A model generated the notes under the pieces. It made no database searches, was not told the origin of the DNA, and saw nothing but the letters and a program-made list of their open reading frames with translations. Shown here in pieces: positions 41,826 through 52,600 of a DNA stretch of 64,000 nt (position 1 is the stretch's first letter; each line of letters begins with the position of its first letter). This DNA is from Ephydatia muelleri (taxonomy: Eukaryota; Porifera; Demospongiae; Spongillida; Spongillidae), in assembly GCA_013339895.1 (NCBI GenBank), contig JABACO010000014.1, positions 4,873,950 through 4,937,949 of the forward strand, written 5' to 3'. Both the position numbers and the translations under genes were made by a program.

Positions 41826-44800
41826 ATCATAAGCAATGCATTCCCAATGCAATGCACAACTATGCTTATCATAAGCAATTCAATTCCAATGCATTGCTCT
41901 TTAATTTCTAATGCATTGGAATAACTATGCATATCATGAGCAATGTAATCCTAATGCATTGCTCAAGTATGCTTATTATAAGCAGCAATGAATTGCACAA
42001 CTATGCTTATCATAAGCAATGCATTCCCAATGCAATGCTCAACTATGCTTATCATAAGCAATTCAATTCCAATGCATTGCTCTTTTATTTCTAATGCATT
42101 GGAATAACTATGCATATCATAAGCAATGTAATCCTAATGCATTGCTCAAGTATGCTTATTATAAGCAACAATGAATTGCACAACTATGCTTATCATAAGC
42201 AATGCAATCCCAATGCATTGCACAACTATGCTTATCATAAGCAATGCAATGCTAATGCATTGCACAACTATGCTGATCATAAGCAATTTAATTCCAATGC
42301 ATTGCTAATTTATTTCTATTGCATTGCACAACTTTGCTTATCATAAGCAATGCATTGCTAATGCATGGGACAACAACGCTTATCATAAGCAATGCAATCC
42401 TAATGAATTGGACAACTGTGCTTATCATAAGCAATGCTATCCTAATGCATTGCACAACTATGCTTATCTTAAGCAATGCAATCCTTATGCATTTCACAAC
42501 TATGCTGATTGTAAGCAATTTAATTCCAATGCATTCCTAATTGATTTCAATTCCATTGCACAACTATGCTTGTCATAAGCAATATTATTCCAATGCATTG
42601 GTAATTGATTTCCATTGCATAGCACAACTATGCTTATCATAAGCAATGCAGTGCTAATGAATGGCACAACTATGATTATCATAAGCAATACAATCCTATG
42701 TATTGGACAACTATGCTTACATAAGCTATACAATCCTAATGCATTGCACAACATTACAATTTATTTTATTTTGCATTGCACAACGATGCTTATATTAAGC
42801 AATGCACTGCTTATTTATTTCTAATGCATTGGAATAACTATGCTTATCATAAGCAATGCAATCCTAATGCATTGCTCAAGTAAGCTTATCATAAGCAATG
42901 AAATCCTAATGCATTGCACAATTGTTCTTAATATAAGCAATGCATTCCTAATGCATTGCACAACTATGCTGATGATAAGCAATTTAATTCCAATGCATTG
43001 CTAATTCACTTCTAATACATTGAATAACTATGATTATCATAAGCAATGCAATCCTAATGCAAGACACAAGTATGCTTATTATAAGCAATGCAATCCCAAA
43101 GCATTGCACATCAATGCTTATCATAAGCAATGCAATCCCAATGAATTACACAACTATGCTGATCATAAGCAATGCATTCCTAATGCATTGCACAACTATG
43201 CTGATGATAAGCAATAGAATTCCAATGCATTGCTAATTCACTTCTAATGCATTGAATAACTATGCTTATCATAAGCAATGCAATCCTAATGCATTGCACA
43301 ACTATGCTTATCATTAGCAATGTAATTCCTATGCATTGCTAATTAATTTCTAATAGGAATAACTATGCTTATCATAAGCAATGCAATCCTTATGCATTGC
43401 TCAAGTAAGCTTATCATAAGCAATGAAATCCTAATGCATTCCTAATGCATTGCACAACTATGCTGATGATAAGCAAATTATTTCCAATGCATTGCTAATT
43501 CACTTCTGATGCATTGAATAACTATGCTTATCATAAGCTATGCAATCCTAATGCATTACACAAGTATGCTTATTATAAGCAATGCAATCCCAAAGCATTG
43601 CACATCAATTCTTATCATAAGCAATGCAATCCCAATGCATTACACAACTATGCTTATCATAAGCAATGCAATCCTAATGATTGCTCAACTATGCTGATCA
43701 TCGGCATTTTAAATCCAATGCATTGCTTATTTTTTTCAATTGCATTACGCAACTATGTTTATCATAAGCAATTTTATTCCAAAGCATTGCTAATTTATTT
43801 CTATTGCATTGCACAACTATGCTTATCATAAGCAATGCAAGTCTATTGCATGGTGCAACTATGCTTATCATAAGCAATGCAATCCCAATGAATTAGACAA
43901 CTACGCTTATCATAAGCATTGCAATCCTAATGCATTGCACAACTATGCTTATCATTAGCAATTTAATTCCTATGCATTGCTAATTAACTTCAAATAGGAA
44001 TAACTATGCTTATCATAAGCAATGCAATCCTAATGTATTGCACAAGTATGCTTATCATATGCAATGCAATCCCAATGCATTGCACAACTATGCTTATCAT
44101 AAGCAATGCAATCCTAATGCATTGCACAAGTATGCTTATTATAAGAAATGCAATCTTAATGGATTAAACAACTATGCTTATAATAAGGAATGCAATCCTC
44201 ATAAGCAATTTAATTCCAATGAATTGCTAATTTACTTCTATTGCATTGCACAACTATTCTTAACATACCTAATACATTTCACAAGTATGCTTATCATAAG
44301 CAATTCAATCCCAATGCATTGCACAACTATGCTTATCGTAAGCAATTTAATTCCAATGCATTGCTAATTTATTTCTATTGCATTGCACATCATACCTAAT
44401 GCATTTCACAAGTATGCTTATCATAAGCAATGCAATCCTAATGCATGGCACAACTATGCTTATCGTAAGCAATTTTATTCCAATGCATTGCTAATTTATT
44501 TCTATTGCATTGCAAAACTAAGCTTATCATAAGCAATGCAATGCTAATGCATAGCACAACTATCCTTATCATAAGCATTGCAATCCAAATGAATTGGACA
44601 ACTATGCTTATCATAAGCAATGCATTCCTAATGCATTGCACAACTATGCTGATCATAGGCATTTTAATTCCAATGCATTGCTTATTGATTTCAATTGCAT
44701 TGCACAACTATGTTCATCATAAGCAATTTTATTCCAAAGCATTGCTAATTTATTTCTATTGCATTGCACAACAATGCTTATCATAAGCAATGCAATTCTA

Positions 44801-45045
44801 TTGCATGGTGCAACTATGCTTATCATAAGCAATGCAATCCTAATGCATTGCACAAGTATCCTTATCATATGCAATGCAATCCCAATGCATTGCACAACTA
44901 TGCTTATCATAAGCAATGCAATCCTAATGCATTGCACAAGTATGCTTATCATAAGAAATGCAATCCCAATGGTTTTGACAACTATGCTTATCATAAGCAA
45001 TGCAATCCTAATGCATTGCACAACGATGCTTTAATAAGCAATTAA
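41826..45045 (-). repeat. Second 42/64-bp array, C-type block
   Basis: About 3.2 kb of C-type units. The first part holds a direct duplication of about 182 bp (41.83 and 42.01 kb). It also matches 8.04-8.64 kb in inverted orientation. At 45.05 kb it gives way to the 137-bp family. Confidence 0.85.
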
Positions 45046-45880
45046 CAATTACTGCAAACATGCTGTCACATATTGTTTAGAACAATGTAACATTTCCCAC
45101 AACATTGTTAATGATAATCAACAATGCACATATGCGTTTATCATAAGATTGATACTGCACAATTACAATTCAATAATTGCAAGCATACTCTCACATACTT
45201 CTCAGTGCAATGCTGCATCTCACAATTTGCATAACATTACTTATAAGCGACCATGCACAAATCCATAAGATGGGTATTGCACAGCAATAACTGCAGGCAG
45301 GCTGCCACACAAAGTGCTTAGTGCAAAGCAACACTAATATTTTGCAAATTATTGCTCATTATCGATACGCAACCATGCTTAACATTAGATGGGTATTCCT
45401 CAGTGTTAAAGCAATTATGTATGCTGCTACATTTCAATGCAACCACATCTTGCACAACATTACGTATGATACTCAACAATGTACAAATGCGTTTATAAGA
45501 TTGATACAGCACAGTGACAATTCAATAATTGGCATACTTAAATCTGAGTGCAATACAACTATCAATTTGCACAACATTACTTATAAAAGCAACAATGCAC
45601 AATTGCGTGTATCATAAGAAGGGTATTACTGCAAGCATACTGCCACATGATGTTCAGTGCATTAAAATCAACATTATGCACAACCTTACTTATGACAAAC
45701 TACAAAGCACAATAAGTAAGATGAATATTGCACAATATTATTTTAAAAACTGCAAACAGACTGAGACAAAGTGCTGAGTGCAAGGCAACATTAAAAATAA
45801 TATTTTACAAAACATTGCATATGATAAGCATCAAAGCATGCACTATTGCGTCTGTCATCAGATTGGTACTGCACAATAAC
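45046..45880 (-). repeat. ~137-bp satellite, inverted orientation
   Basis: Inverted words such as CACAACATTACTTATAAG, GCAAGCATACTGCCACA and GTGCACAATAC-like sequences identify the family on the - strand. Copies are diverged. Confidence 0.75.
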
Positions 45881-47230
45881 ACCTATCTTATGCTAAACGC
45901 ATTAATATTGTACAATAGCCATCTTATGATAAACGCATTTGTGTATTGTTGCTTATCGTAAGCAGCAAAATGTTAATCTTAGTTTTGCATTGCACTCAAA
46001 ATTATGTGGCAGTATGCATTGCAGTTATTGCTATTATTGTGCAATACCAATCCAATGTTAAATGTATTTTTGCCTTGTTGCTTATCATAAGCACTATTGT
46101 GCGAAATGTTAACCTTAATTTTGCATTGCATTGACCACTACATGTATACACACCATGTAATCAATCATACAGGAAATACACAAAACAATAATAAATACAC
46201 AATATTCAACGAGCCCCTGCAGCGTGAGCCAGCAGCGCCTGTGCATTCTGTCACATTGACCACTATGTGACAGTATGCTTACAGTTATTGCAATGATATT
46301 GTGCGATACTCATCTTATGGATAAGCATATTTGTACATTATTGTGTATCATAAGCAATGTTGCTTTGCTTTCAGCTCCAAGTGGTAAGTCTTCTTGCAAT
46401 TATTGAATTGCCATTGTGCAGTACCAATCTTATCGTTTGTACATTGATGCTTATCATATGCAATGTTTTGCAAAACATTAGTTTTGGTGTTGCCTTCCAC
46501 TCAGCACTTTGTGGCAGTCGTTATTGATGTTATGATAAACACATTTGTGCATTGTCGCTTATCTTGTGCAATATGTTGATCAGTGTTGCAATACACTGAA
46601 CACTGTGGCAACATGCTTGCTTTAACACTGAGCAATACCCATCTTATGATAAACGCAATTATCATAAGTAATGTTGTGGATATTGATAGTTGCATTGCAC
46701 TCAGAATTAAGTGGTAGCATGCTTGCAAATATTGAATTGTCACTGTGCAGTATCAATCTTATGATAAACGCATTTGTGCATCGTTGCTTATCTTGTGCAA
46801 AATGTTAATCTTAGTGTTGCATTGCACTCAAAACTGTGTGGTAGTATGCAGCTTGCTGTATTGCAGTTATTGCATTAATATTGTGCAATACCGATCCAAT
46901 GATCAAAGCATTTGAGCACTATCATAAGCAATGGTGTAAAATTGATAGGTAGCATTGCACTAGAATTAAGTGACAGTATGCTTGCAATCTTTGAATTGTC
47001 ATTGTTCGGTATCAATCTTACCCGTTTGTGCATTGTTGAGAATATTAAGCAATGTTTTGCAAAATGTTAATCGTAGTATTGTATTGCACTCACCACTATG
47101 TGGCAGTATGCTTGCAGTTATTGCATCAATAATTGTGCAAGACGCATCTTATGATGAGAACGCTTTGTGCATTGTTACTTATCATCAGCGATGTTGTGCG
47201 AAATGGTAATCTTGGTGCTTGCATTGCAGA
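45881..47230 (+). repeat. ~137-bp satellite, + orientation, right end of the satellite region
   Basis: Returns to the + orientation (TATGATAAACGCATTTGTG, TTAGTTTTGCATTGCACTC). It ends near 47.23 kb with a small inverted scrap carrying AGTGCAATGCAACACTAAGAT. It contains a 113-bp insertion flanked by a 12-bp direct repeat. Confidence 0.8.
46129..46265. mobile_element. 113-bp insertion flanked by a 12-bp direct repeat
   Basis: CATTGACCACTA occurs at 46129-46140 and again at 46254-46265. The sequence between (46141-46253) lacks satellite words, has an A-rich left part and a GC-rich right part around GAGCCCCTGCAGCGTGAGCC. Removing the insert and one repeat restores a normal monomer. This is the expected trace of a short retroposon or other integration with a 12-bp target duplication. 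The element family is unknown. Confidence 0.6.
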
Positions 47231-48366
47231 GTGCAATGCAACACTAAGATGAATGTTTTTAACGAGATTACAACAAATATCATACGCAATCGTTATCATT
47301 AAAAGTATGTTGGTGTTTTATTATAGTGAGAACCACATTATCTTCTTACTTTGCACCCCAATGGCCACTTCATTTCTACAGTAGAGGATTTGACCCCGAC
47401 TATGAAGTCATGAAGTCAAAATTCGCTACTTCTAACGAGACTCCCGGCGATCGGATCGTATAGCTTATTGTCTAAATCGAACGAAAAGACAAAAATGAGC
47501 AGTTTCGTTGTTTATGTGGCGGTTGCAGCTTTTACCTCCTCGTCCTCGTACCCAGTCCCGGAATTACATGTTTGACCCCGCATAACTCGGGTCAGAAACA
47601 TTGCGCTAAGGGTCAGCATTTTCACTTTCGTGACCAATTGGTTTCGAGCTATGTATTGGCAGTTGACTACCAAATAAGATAGTATGACAAATCTTCTGTC
47701 TGACAAGACTCCTGGCACAAGATTTAGTTACGAATTTTGACTTATCAAACAAGTAAACAAGTAATGTAAACGTATGCGGTCTACAACGGGCCTAGTCTCT
47801 GAACAAAGTAATACCATGGATACTTTAGATACTTTAGCTATAGTATTTATGGTAATACCAAGCGGAGAGCAGAGCCTGAAATGAAAGTATCAAGCATTCG
47901 GGTGAATCAGATGCGAAACAGACCGCTGAACTCGACAAGTATCAAGCAGAGCCAGAAAAGAAACGGGTTGCTAAAAGGCGACGGTATTGAAAGAGTTCTG
48001 AACCTGGTTGCTTGGCGAATAGAGTGCGATACGGGGAGGCTAAGTACACTGGAATGCCATCGAAAGAAACTACCAATAAAGTCACCCAAAGGTATGTCGC
48101 ACACGTATATGTACCGTTAGCTACCTACTGTTACCATTCATATTTTGCCTCTTACTACGCGATGTGTGACGATGATTGATGTTGCACTAAGGTGATCACG
48201 TGATACCTTGTGTATACCCATTTAAAATAACCAGGGCATAAGCTGTTGATTTATGAAGCCATATGCATGATGATTCTGGTGTTTGCTTGTTATTCCATAA
48301 CTTCTGTATTAAAAACTTCACACTGTGTATTTAAATGAATGTAACAATTCATGCATTGCAGATACA
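47231..48366. other. Unique DNA after the satellite, no firm gene
   Basis: No convincing gene. A 13-bp inverted repeat AAGTCAAAATTCG at 47413-47425 and its complement at 47731-47743 could bound a ~330-bp degraded element; the same two places also carry a direct repeat of AGACTCCCGGC/AGACTCCTGGC. A 79-codon frame at 47881-48120 is rich in basic residues but resembles nothing I know, and I do not call it. Confidence 0.4.
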
Positions 48367-50036
48367 GGGGGGAGGGGGGGGGGGGGTTAAAATAACACCT
48401 TGGAACAATGGAAAATTACAGATTTCATTACGTGCTTTTGGACTCATAATTGAATTGTTTAAGCCAACGTGGGTCCACTATTACACAATGCGAGTAATCA
48501 CATTGCTCAGCAAAACGATTTTAGGCATTTCGCTGTCAATTCGGAGCTAACCGCATTGTATAAACATAAATATTTTTAGCCATTATATCCAAGGGTCACT
48601 CAAAAATGCACATAAGCACAGAAACCTACCTCAGCTGCACTGACCTTAGGCTGTAACAAGGCCACCAGAATACAGCGCATGAATGCCATGAAAGAGATGA
48701 GGTAAAACTGCAACCATGGCAAAGCCCATGTACACTAGCTGGAGAACTCAATGACCTTGGATCATTTGGATCTTCAAATCTCCTGGAGATGTGAGAAGTT
48801 TTGTTGGTGGCATATCATACAGACCCAACCCTTAATTTTTCAAATACGGTCAGACAAAGTTCCTTGTGACACCTCTATTTGAACATAGAGCAAAAAGTTG
48901 CCACCAGCCAAATTCGCGCGAAGTAACCTGTGCAGTGCGATCCCTACATTACTCCCACGAATCCCTCTCCACCCAGGACACTGCTAGGTAGTCAGTATGT
49001 GTACACATACTATAGCCAGTCTGTGTTTGCAAACCATACATGCCCCACCAGGTACTGTGTGTAGTGTATATGTACGACTGCACTGTAAAACGTGTGTGTA
49101 CATTACACGACACACCATGCAGTCAGAGTCAGCCAAACCTCAAGCACACATAGGAGAGCCCAAAATCACACTGTCGTATTTGGTTATCTCTTTTTAAGTT
49201 TGCGCAGTGAACAAAAACAAACCCCACTCGACCCAAAATGGACACCCACTCCACCTTGCTATATGTAATCTCATGCCTAGAGCTGGTAATCTCACGTACC
49301 TAGGGTTGCTTGTATATATGAAAACGTACCCTGGATTCTCCACTGTACTGTGCATGAACACGTGATTATTGGTTAATTGTTACATGTAAGGGGGATCACA
49401 CTGCACCACGCAAGTTTGTTTGCTGGAATGTTTATTCTCAGTTCCAATAGAGGTGTCACAAGGACCTTTTTCTGACCATATTTGAGGGTATGCATGTACA
49501 TAGTTACATGTAAGGGGGATCACACTGCACCACGCAAGTTTGTTTGATGGAATGTTTATTCTCAGTTCCAATAGAGGTGTCACAAGGACCTTTTTCTGAC
49601 CATATTTGAGGGTTGGGTCTATATGATACGTCACCACTTATCTCACCTCTTCAGGAGATTTGAAGATCCAAATGATCCAAGGTTATATTGAGTTCTCCAG
49701 CTAGTGTACATGGGCTCTGCCATGATTATAGTTTACCTCATCTCTTACATGGCATGCATGCACAGTATTCTGGTGGCCTTGTTGCAGCTCGTAACGTCTG
49801 TGCAGCTGAGGTAGGTTTCTGTGCTTTGAGTGACCTTTGGATGTAATGGGTATAAATAGTTACATTTATTCTCCAAATTGACCGCATGTGCTATTGCGCA
49901 TGTAATATCGAATTGATTGATTGACCCGCGTTGACTTAAACAAATTCAATTATGAGACCAAAAGCACGCTGTTATTTTCGTTGTTCCGAGGGGTAATTAT
50001 CCGTTGTTCCGAGCACCACCCCCACCCCCCCCCCTC
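48367..50036. mobile_element. 1.67-kb element with ~0.6-kb terminal inverted repeats and G/C-tract ends
   Basis: The left arm (about 48367-48955) and right arm (about 49380-50036) are reverse complements of each other over nearly their whole length. Examples are AAGCACAGAAACCTACCTCA with TGAGGTAGGTTTCTGTGCTT, CTAGCTGGAGAACTCAAT with its complement near 49691-49709, and GTGCTTTTGGACTCATAATT with its near-complement at the far right. The left end is a G tract (48367-48386) and the right end a matching C tract (50019-50036). The centre of about 420 bp has no transposase. It is best read as a non-autonomous fold-back/long-TIR DNA element. Arms differ by scattered substitutions and indels, so it is not recent. 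Confidence 0.8.
49380..49627. repeat. 124-bp tandem duplication inside the right arm
   Basis: TTACATGTAAGGGGGATCAC begins at 49380 and again at 49504. The two copies are nearly identical through TGACCATATTTGAGGGT. The left arm has a single copy of the corresponding segment, so the duplication arose after the inverted repeat. Confidence 0.85.
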
Positions 50037-50377
50037 TCACTATGCATGATTTGTGGCTAATACACTTAGTGTTCATAATTTGAATGCAATAGCATGCTAA
50101 TGGAGGTGTAAATGTGGTCTCAAAAGGCTATTCCTGTATGTTGTTATTGCAACTCACCCATCGTTTGTAGCTGTTATTGATGTTAGTCAATAGTGCAGTT
50201 GTATTGCTATAAATAAGGCACTGAGCATGCATAGAAAATTAGCAGGTGAATTTTACATGATGTTAATGCTATTAATGCAATTAGTATCATACTGAGGATA
50301 CGTTAATGTATACTATAATGTGAGCAAATATTTACTTTTCTGTTTCAGAGCTCCAACCATAGCATCCTTCTATTAGG
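50037..50377. other. Unique AT-rich DNA
   Basis: No gene seen. A pyrimidine tract followed by CAG at about 50336-50348 could be a splice acceptor for the short frame that follows. Confidence 0.4.
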
Positions 50378-50509
50378 ATGACCAGGTATGAGGAGATTGC
50401 AAACTTATCAGAGGAGGAGGACGTGAAAGAGGATGTGGCCAAGGCAATGAAGGACGGGACGGTGTTGCCTATTATACTGAGACTAAACGGCAATATATGC
50501 TTATTAAAG
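50378..50509 (+). CDS. Possible short exon, hypothetical protein fragment
   Basis: The frame opens with an ATG and encodes an acidic stretch (NLSEEEDVKEDVAKAMKDG) followed by a hydrophobic one (VLPIILRLNGNICLL). It is preceded by a plausible splice acceptor and followed at 50510 by an AAAG/GTCTGG donor-like site. I do not recognise a domain. It lies upstream of a decayed hAT transposase on the same strand and could be one of its exons or unrelated. It could equally be chance. Confidence 0.25.
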
Positions 50510-50587
50510 GTCTGGGAACGAGACTTTTGCACAATTTCCATGCTAATGTATGTCCATTACGTGACAGTCATATGAACAAAAATCCAT

Positions 50588-50868
50588 GAAACAAATAACT
50601 AAAAACATTCTCTATGAGAAAGTTGATGGTATAGGATTTGAAGGCAATATGGCATGAAAAGCAAGGAAACAAGGGTCTAAAAATAAGGGAAAATGTAGTA
50701 GCCCTATATTTAGCACTTTTGTAGGTTACTATGTGCAAAATACAGGACTACTACATTTCCCCTTATATTGTTAGACCCTTGTTTCCTTGCTTTTTACACC
50801 ACTATTGCCTTCAAATCCTAATATCATCAACATTTTCATAGAGAATGTTTTTAGTTACTTACTTGTCC
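50588..50868. mobile_element. Complete fold-back MITE, about 280 bp
   Basis: The two halves are reverse complements over about 130 bp each. The left has TAACTAAAAACATTCTCTAT and the right its complement; inner arms AAATGTAGTAG and CTACTACATTT also pair, leaving a small loop near 50715-50735. There is no coding capacity. A second, cut-off copy lies at 55741-55823. Confidence 0.85.
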
Positions 50869-50985
50869 ATATAGCAATTGGCATTCCTCTCTGTCAGCCT
50901 CATTTTTTCCATCATTGTGAAGCGCAAGTCACCCACACGGCCTGAGCTGTCGAAAGAGTGAAGAAGGTCGTCACCACCTCCATTA

Positions 50986-51195
50986 ATGAAATTGTTCATA
51001 GAGCACTTTTGTCAGCCTAAATTCCTTCTCGTCTGGAACCAACTGGAATCAACAAAGGAGATGGAAAGAGACCAGATGGTATCTTTTGCCTTCTCCTATC
51101 TGACCAGATCAGTTGCTGTAGCTGCCTGTGCCAAAGACAAGAAAGTTGCTAATTATGGCGACCTTGCTGCTAACCGTAAACAGAGGGTGCCATGA
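50986..51195 (+). other. Open frame of uncertain status
   Basis: A 69-codon frame that includes SFAFSYLTRSVAVAACAKDK. It has no recognisable domain. Its position between a MITE and a decayed transposase suggests it could be a worn piece of the same hAT element, but I cannot show homology. Confidence 0.2.
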
Positions 51196-51322
51196 AATGC
51201 TTCAGGGTAGGTGATCCGGACTTGAAAGTTGATACAACTCAAGAACATGTATGTGAAGCTGGATATTCACATATATATCATTGGTCATAAACCTGGCCCT
51301 TCCCATCTCATAACTGTTCATA

Positions 51323-51470
51323 ATACTGGTCCTTCACATGCTATTAGTTATGAGGCTGGTCATTCACATGCCACTAGTTATGAGGCTGGTCCTTCACATG
51401 CCACTAGTTATGACGCTGGTCCTTCACACGCCACTAGTTATGCGGCTGGTCCTTTTCATGTGAGGCTGGT
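51323..51470 (+). repeat. 30-bp minisatellite, about five copies
   Basis: Units such as CATTCACATGCCACTAGTTA plus TGAGGCTGGT repeat in register. Because 30 is a multiple of three, the + strand frame reads as a ten-residue repeat PSHATSYEAG. The frame runs about 110 codons, but neither flank resembles a known protein. Confidence 0.8.
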
Positions 51471-51729
51471 CCTTCACAATGTTTGCAACCCATCACCGGA
51501 CATGTTGAAGGAATCTTTGATTTGGATACCACTATTAAAGCAGCAGGAGGCTCAGGGAGGAAATTGAGATGCATTAGTAATGTTCAGAGAATGCAGCTTT
51601 TGGCAAATCATACAGCTATGGAACCTCTTCATTCTCATCAAGTGACCTTCCAGAGGAAATGTTGCAACAATTTCCCTGGCTATCGTAATTTGCCGATGTT
51701 GCATCCTGTTCCCTGAGCGATCAGAGAGA

Positions 51730-52600
51730 GGAGGTGGTCATGGAGCAATACCAGGTGTACTTGTGCTGTCTCCATACCAATATCCATATCACAAGGGATT
51801 GCATTCTACACTACCATGAGCAAAGTAAGATGCATTGCGATGCCAGATCAAGAGATGTAATTGAAACATACAAAATGATTAATGAAGTTGTGGAATGTGT
51901 AAAAACATGCAGAAGAAACATGGACACCATTATGACTTCGTGATATGAGGAAATCCTCCAGCTTGTAGATAATCTGGGTGTAAAAGCATCATTGCTAAGG
52001 AAGAGAAAACTCCAGACGAACCAATGTAATGTACGCAGTGGAAATCCATTGGACCACTTTAAAAAAGCAATGGCCATCCCTCTATTGGCCTCCGTTAAAA
52101 ATGAGTTAAATGAACGTTTTTATGGTGAACAACGTCATGCTCAGGGACTTCTCTGTCTTGTGCCATCTATTTGGCTTTCCACAACCATGAGCCCATTGGG
52201 TTACATTGAAGATTTTAATGACATGGCAAGGTGATCTTCCATTCCCTAAATCACTGGCAAATGAACTAAGGAACTGGCAATACCTATCGAATGGCAAACA
52301 AAGTGTCACAGAATAGGATGAAAGAATGATGGTGTAATCCCTGGTGATCTTCTGCAAACTCTTGCTGTTTGTGACGTCGACTTGTTTCGAAACATTCAAT
52401 GCCTTCTATTGCTACGCATCACCAGCTTTGAGGCTGAGCGTTCTTTTTCTTTATTAGGAAGGTGAAGATATACATATGGTCTGTTATGACAGAAGAACGA
52501 TTGTCTGATCTCGCCAGCGAAAGAATTACGCACACTGTTGATAAAGTATGCCGTAATTTTGTGCAGGAACATTGTCCCAACCATCTTTGTTTAGTGCTGA
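51730..52600 (+). pseudogene. Decayed hAT-family transposase, C-terminal half
   Basis: DNA transposons of the hAT superfamily encode an RNase H-fold transposase with a C-terminal dimerisation domain. Here the + strand reads, across several stops and frame changes, through a helical region (EVVECVKTCRRNMDTIM), a segment like the insertion domain (FKKAMAIPLLASVKNELNERF), and the dimerisation motif. That motif appears as FRNIQCLLLLRITSFEAERS, FSLLGR, then in another frame MTEERLSDLASERI. The ERSFS and MTEERL elements are diagnostic. There are in-frame stops near 51941 and 52234, more at about 52310-52340, and a frameshift near 52465, so it cannot make protein. It resembles the 52-kDa-repressor-like hAT group. 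The N-terminal half was not identified. It is a different copy from the - strand transposase at 56-57.4 kb, since the dimerisation motifs differ in sequence. Confidence 0.75.

Noticed and set aside
7141-45045. Over a hundred reading frames of 60-268 codons with MLIISNAILMHC- or NYAYHKQCNPNALH-type repeats
   Set aside because: They follow the 42-bp monomer in several frames and on both strands at once, with no start context, no domain and no sign of one preferred frame. They are products of a repeat whose length is a multiple of three.
2481-47230. Telomeric or subtelomeric repeat
   Set aside because: No TTAGGG-type arrays are present; TTAGGAT occurs only as the loop of the 42-bp monomer.
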